Below are positions 61,601 through 64,000 of a stretch of DNA of 64,000 nucleotides, piece after piece. The notes below the pieces were generated by a model that searched no databases, was not told the DNA's origin, and saw only the letters and a program-made list of their open reading frames with translations. The translations under genes and the position numbers were made by a program. Each line of letters starts with the position of its first letter. The first letter of the stretch is position 1. Source of the DNA: Planctomycetota bacterium (GTDB taxonomy: Bacteria; Planctomycetota; B15-G4; SIAN01); assembly GCA_009691715.1 (NCBI GenBank), contig SIAN01000010.1, forward strand, positions 38,631 through 102,630, in the 5' to 3' direction.

Positions 61601-62072
61601 CGCGGCCGACGGCAGCGCGTTGCCGAGCGTCGAGAAGCTGCTGGCGCTGAACGGCGACGCCGGACGCGGCCGCGAACTCTTCGCCAGCGATCGCACGGGT
61701 TGCAGCAAGTGCCACTCGCATGGCGACCATTCCAGCGGCGACGTCGGACCGGCGCTGACGCAGATCGGCGCGAAGTACGACCGCGCAGCGCTGCTCGACG
61801 CCCTGCTCCATCCGAGCGCGGCGATCGCGTTCGGCTACGAGCCGTGGATCGTCGTGCTGAAGTCGGGCGACATCGCGTCGGGCTTCGTGCTGGCCGACGG
61901 CGATCCGCTGATCCTCAAGGAGCCGAGCGGTGCGCGGCGCACGATCGCGGCCGCCGACGTGCTGTCGAAGCGGCGCTCCAAGCTCTCGCTGATGCCCGAC
62001 AACGTCGCCTCGGGTCTCACGCCGCAGGAGCTCGCCGATCTGGTGGAGTTCCTCGCGCGATCGGGGCGATGA
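58659..62072 (+). CDS. PVC-type membrane-bound dehydrogenase with HEAT repeats, NPCBM-like domain and haem c
   Basis: 1137 residues from ATG 58659. Signal-like N-terminus; beta-propeller dehydrogenase domain with 'NPTNLDVDCDGRVWVTEALR', 'GVHALVQGPDGALWFNAGNQ', 'FRNCYEIAVDAFGDVWQNDN' and 'RPSDAAVDLDGALFVADWWD'; HEAT-like helices (about 460-740); an NPCBM-like module ('IAFGFGAHASSELAFLLPPG'); then a cytochrome c domain with CSKCH at 1015-1019 and a later Met ligand candidate in 'LSLMPDNVASGLTPQELADL'. This is the multi-domain architecture expanded in planctomycetes and verrucomicrobia, thought to oxidise sugars or alcohols outside the cytoplasm. Confidence 0.92.
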   Translation: MVATTASLLAWQLVQGAWAAMVPSQGADAKAAAKPIAAAAAATTPGADLTLRFVLPPPAPGEPELTVTLWAISPQLANPTNLDVDCDGRVWVTEALRYRGIPDHDPKALRHEKGDRVVILADRDGDGVCDESKVFVEDPDLLAPLGIAVFGPPGGPREVYVSCSPNVFRYVDADGDDVPERRDTFLTGFGGRDHDHGVHALVQGPDGALWFNAGNQGPHVVTDADGRTLRAGSFIDGGIGVAGDDGHAWLGGVAMRVGRDGRGLTAHAHNFRNCYEIAVDAFGDVWQNDNDDDGNQGCRIAWVMRGANQGYVSADGKRSWQADRRPGQSTATAHWHQDDPGVAPSGAITGAGGPTGIVLHEGSALGSAWDGALLSCDAGRSLVWGCVPQPQGAGFTLAPTVFLQPRTDDPERSLFRPSDAAVDLDGALFVADWWDPMVGGHGMLDRAGGGRILRVQRRGAKGASAARPDFETIEGVLAALDSPAVHVRAAAFDALGSPGLGNPLHLDVVADKIARLGPTPAAARQIWLLAQERGEGQELVQSFQDPKFAAPLVVTALRAVPPDWGTERGRGVARRLAASASPAIRREIALAMRGAPLLHLREIAVALARALDPADRFEVEAFGLLCEGFEDALWPDLVAALGDTPTKWSARFEAIAWRLHPAAALDAFVARARSTELPFETRRRAVDALAFVPSPRVADALFELLRHGPDDIRPHAAAWLQQRGGLSLERGAAAWSSGVIRHDDAKRVAGEIEVAVDLTGAELLWLVVGDAGDGNGHDWADWIEPTLHGPARADGTHETVRLTTLAPLVANVGWGSLGVDQSCGGGPLRSEFGPIAFGFGAHASSELAFLLPPGRFERFTARAAPDLGGSEQSGARTSLEFSVHVTKSLGGAATGDSPERTADIARLASLRDRLLERTTPRDEQLKLVRKLAADPAAGLLLIELAGRGALDEELREAAAPALFRHPDLAVRALASESFPLRAADGSALPSVEKLLALNGDAGRGRELFASDRTGCSKCHSHGDHSSGDVGPALTQIGAKYDRAALLDALLHPSAAIAFGYEPWIVVLKSGDIASGFVLADGDPLILKEPSGARRTIAAADVLSKRRSKLSLMPDNVASGLTPQELADLVEFLARSGR

Positions 62073-62099
62073 GCGGCGGGTCGGCCCGTTGCCGCGCGA

Positions 62100-63566
62100 T
62101 CACTCGGGGAGCGTCAGCGTCGCCGGATCGGTGAAGAGCGTCCAGCTGTCCGAAGGCAGATCAGCGAACGCGATCGCGCAGCGCGCGGCGAGTAGCCGCT
62201 CGCGAACGCGATCGGTATCGCCGTCGCTTTCTGCACCCACGACTTCGCCCGTCGTCGGATCTGCCGACGGGTGGGCGGGTCGTTCGGCGGGAGCCTTCGC
62301 TCGTGCTGTCGGCGCCGGCAGCACGCGGATCCAGATCGCCGCGATCTGCTCCTTGTGGCGGCGTGCCAGCTCGCCATAGACCTCGGGATCGGACTGGCCG
62401 GAATCGCCGATGAGCACGAAGCGCCGCTGCGGCCAGCGGGCGAGCAGCGGTTCGAGCACGGCGAGCTTCTTCGCGCGCGAATCGCCGATGAGGTCGGCGA
62501 AGTCGCCGTCCTGCAGGCGGAAGTGCTGCAGTTCGAGCGCGCCAGCCGGGAAGCCGTATGCCGCGAAGAACTCCTCGAACAGACCGGCGAGCTGCCAGGG
62601 GCTGAGCGAGACGTAGTGGAACGCGGCGCCCCGCGCGGCGAGGCGTTGGCAGAGCGCGGCCATGCCCGGCACCGGCTCGAACTCCTCGAGGAAGGTGCGC
62701 TGCAGCACGCGCAACCGATCGTGCACCTCGGTGATCTTCAGCGTGTCGTCGAGGTCGCTGATCACCGACAGGCCTTCCGGTCCGATCAACGCGATACGAG
62801 TCGCGGCAGCGTCGATGGCCCCTGGCGTACCGACCGCGATGTCGAGCCAGCGCGGCGCGCCCGATCCGGTAGCTGGCGAATGCAGGTCGACCGCCGCGGT
62901 GTCGAGGCGTAGCTCGGCACGCGAGTGGCCATTCGGTTCGGTGGGGCCGAGTTCGAACGCGCGTCCAGTGACGGTGAACACGCGCTGCTCGCCACGTTCG
63001 TGGTCAATGAGGAAGAGCTTCGCGCGATCGCGAAATCGCAGTGCGGCGGCGCTGTCTTCGACGACCGCGAGCTTGCGCCGCAACGGTTCGAGCAGCGCCG
63101 TTCGCATTGGATCGTCGTACTCCGGCTCGAAGACCTCGAAGTGGATCGGCACCAGCCATTCCGACCCATCGGGTGAGAGTGCAGCGGCGGTCGCGTAGAG
63201 AGTGACGCGTTCGTCGGAAGTCGCGGGAGCGCTCGCGCCAAGCCCGGCCGCGACCAGCGCGACGCAGGATGCGCTACCGATGCTGTTGCTGCCGCGGCGC
63301 AGTTCGTCGACGTGCCATCGCGTGGAATCTACGAAGGCGCGATGCGCGCTTGGGATCGCTCCCGAATCGAGCTGTCGCTTGGAAACCGCTCGCGAAGGGA
63401 GGCTCGGAGCTGCGGGCTCGATCGCGAGAGCCGCGCGCCGGCGGGTGCATTGCACCGGCCGACGCGGGGCGAGCTCACGACTCAGCGGTGGGAAATAGGC
63501 CGCGGAGGCGGCGACCACTGAGCCAGGGAGCAAGACTTCGACACGATTCCGTTCACAGACATGCAT
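62100..63566 (-). CDS. App1-type phosphatidate phosphatase-like protein (DUF2183)
   Basis: The HAD-like catalytic core is clear: 'LSVISDLDDTLKITEVHDRL' (D-x-D-D-T), 'FHYVSLSPWQLAGLFEEFFA', 'GDSRAKKLAVLEPLLARWPQ', 'RRFVLIGDSGQSDPEVYGEL'. An N-terminal beta domain ('RVTLYATAAALSPDGSEWLV') precedes it, as in the family. The frame is open to ATG 63566 (488 residues), but the first ~110 residues look non-coding and the real start is not visible; a segment 'CVALVAAGLGASA' could be the core of a signal peptide. Likely dephosphorylates a lipid or other phosphomonoester outside the cytoplasm. The end carries an unusual Pro/Ala-rich insert. Confidence 0.8.
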   Translation of the reverse strand: MHVCERNRVEVLLPGSVVAASAAYFPPLSRELAPRRPVQCTRRRAALAIEPAAPSLPSRAVSKRQLDSGAIPSAHRAFVDSTRWHVDELRRGSNSIGSASCVALVAAGLGASAPATSDERVTLYATAAALSPDGSEWLVPIHFEVFEPEYDDPMRTALLEPLRRKLAVVEDSAAALRFRDRAKLFLIDHERGEQRVFTVTGRAFELGPTEPNGHSRAELRLDTAAVDLHSPATGSGAPRWLDIAVGTPGAIDAAATRIALIGPEGLSVISDLDDTLKITEVHDRLRVLQRTFLEEFEPVPGMAALCQRLAARGAAFHYVSLSPWQLAGLFEEFFAAYGFPAGALELQHFRLQDGDFADLIGDSRAKKLAVLEPLLARWPQRRFVLIGDSGQSDPEVYGELARRHKEQIAAIWIRVLPAPTARAKAPAERPAHPSADPTTGEVVGAESDGDTDRVRERLLAARCAIAFADLPSDSWTLFTDPATLTLPE

Positions 63567-64000
63567 CCATTCACGGCACTGCCAATCCGATCACTTCCGT
63601 ACACGCAATCTCCAACACGGACCGACCATGGATCAGCGGTCGTCGCCGACTCGCCGATCGCGCCCGACCTGGTCGAAGTGGCGCGGCGCCCAATGCGCTG
63701 CGCCAAGTCGTCCTTCTTTTGGATCGGGCGGTCGTCGTGCGCCCCGGGGCAGAGCCCCTGAGGCGCGTTGACGGGCTCAGTCCTGCAACATCGAAGCCAA
63801 TCGGCGTGAAAAGACCGTCAACGTGAGGTGGAGTTCGCCGGCGCAGCGTCGGATCGGGGGCGCCAGAGCAAGAAGTCACCCCCCGGCCGGCGTCTTCCGA
63901 CCGGGGGGGCTCAGGAGGATCCCGTGCGGCCGATGCCACGACCGCACGTGGGCGAAACGGACGCGCCCACCACCAGTGGTGGGAGGCAGGCCCGAGCGAT
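63567..64000. other. Hairpin-rich stretch without a convincing gene
   Basis: No frame shows recognisable protein homology. Strong stems: CCCCCCGG/CCGGGGGG (63879-63908), CGTGCGG/CCGCACG (63923-63948), GTGGGCG/CGCCCAC (63948-63970) and CCCACCAC-CA-GTGGTGGG (63966-63983). The last two share bases and exclude each other. The region may be a leader or structured RNA cut off by the window end. Confidence 0.4.

Noticed and set aside
63923..64000. Start of a group II intron (GTGCG-like 5' end with following hairpins)
   Set aside because: Only the GTGCG start resembles one; no reverse transcriptase, domain V or boundary pairing is visible in the window, so the claim cannot be supported.

Overview
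This window is a very GC-rich bacterial chromosome segment that reads as Planctomycetota. The evidence is: ECF sigma factors of the 'RFPSTCWTVIR' type, each overlapping a large one-transmembrane Ser/Thr kinase; FG-GAP/VCBS surface proteins; a 1137-residue PVC-type dehydrogenase ending in a haem c motif (CSKCH); DUF3106, App1-like, and EF-hand-plus-deiodinase proteins. The call rests on family recognition only. No rRNA, tRNA or CRISPR array was seen.

Layout. 0-3.2 kb: a cut-off carboxypeptidase-regulatory-like protein, a decayed kinase/sigma chimera and a secreted subtilase. 3.3-4.6 kb: an integron attC-like structured element directly behind an Rpn-type nuclease gene. 4.7-17.3 kb: a long leftward run holding two paralogous sigma-kinase pairs, with a cupin lipoprotein and a LOR/SDH-domain (ornithine cyclodeaminase-like) gene between them, and ending in a beta-propeller/di-haem protein. 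17.4-21.4 kb: a SNF2 helicase overlapping a SWIM-finger partner. 21.4-29.4 kb: a damaged stretch with a HepT/MntA toxin module (toxin interrupted by TAA), a 5'-truncated HhH-GPD glycosylase, a LytS/LytTR pair with internal deletions, an FG-GAP protein with an in-frame TGA, a phosphoesterase without a stop, a secreted protein with an in-frame TGA, and an S10 peptidase with an internal deletion. 29.4-36.9 kb: secreted and envelope proteins, including a FecR/lipoprotein/beta-barrel operon. 36.6-39.6 kb: a tandem duplication carrying two EF-hand iodothyronine-deiodinase-like selenoproteins, followed by an SIS-domain gene and a hydrolase. 42.6-52.2 kb: GAF protein, Ppx/GppA phosphatase, signal peptidase I, FG-GAP protein, an ECF/anti-sigma/DUF3106 cassette and an SDR. 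52.3-63.6 kb: a DUF1801 protein and a Planctomycete secreted protein, both with in-frame TGA, then an esterase, a large anchored protein, the PVC dehydrogenase and an App1-like phosphatase. The last 430 bases show no convincing gene but are rich in hairpins.

The most striking theme is selenocysteine. Two duplicated deiodinase-like genes carry TGA exactly at the family's Sec site. In both, a hairpin with a GGTC loop starts 21 nt after the TGA, as expected for a bacterial SECIS. Four further genes are split by a single in-frame TGA with coding sequence continuing in the same frame, two of them at Cys-Sec or Sec-Cys positions. They are candidates for new selenoprotein families and would be annotated as truncated pairs or lost by ordinary gene calling. 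Against this, the window also holds real gene damage (frameshifts, internal deletions, one TAA and one Trp-to-TGA change in a dead gene), so each TGA needs separate proof.
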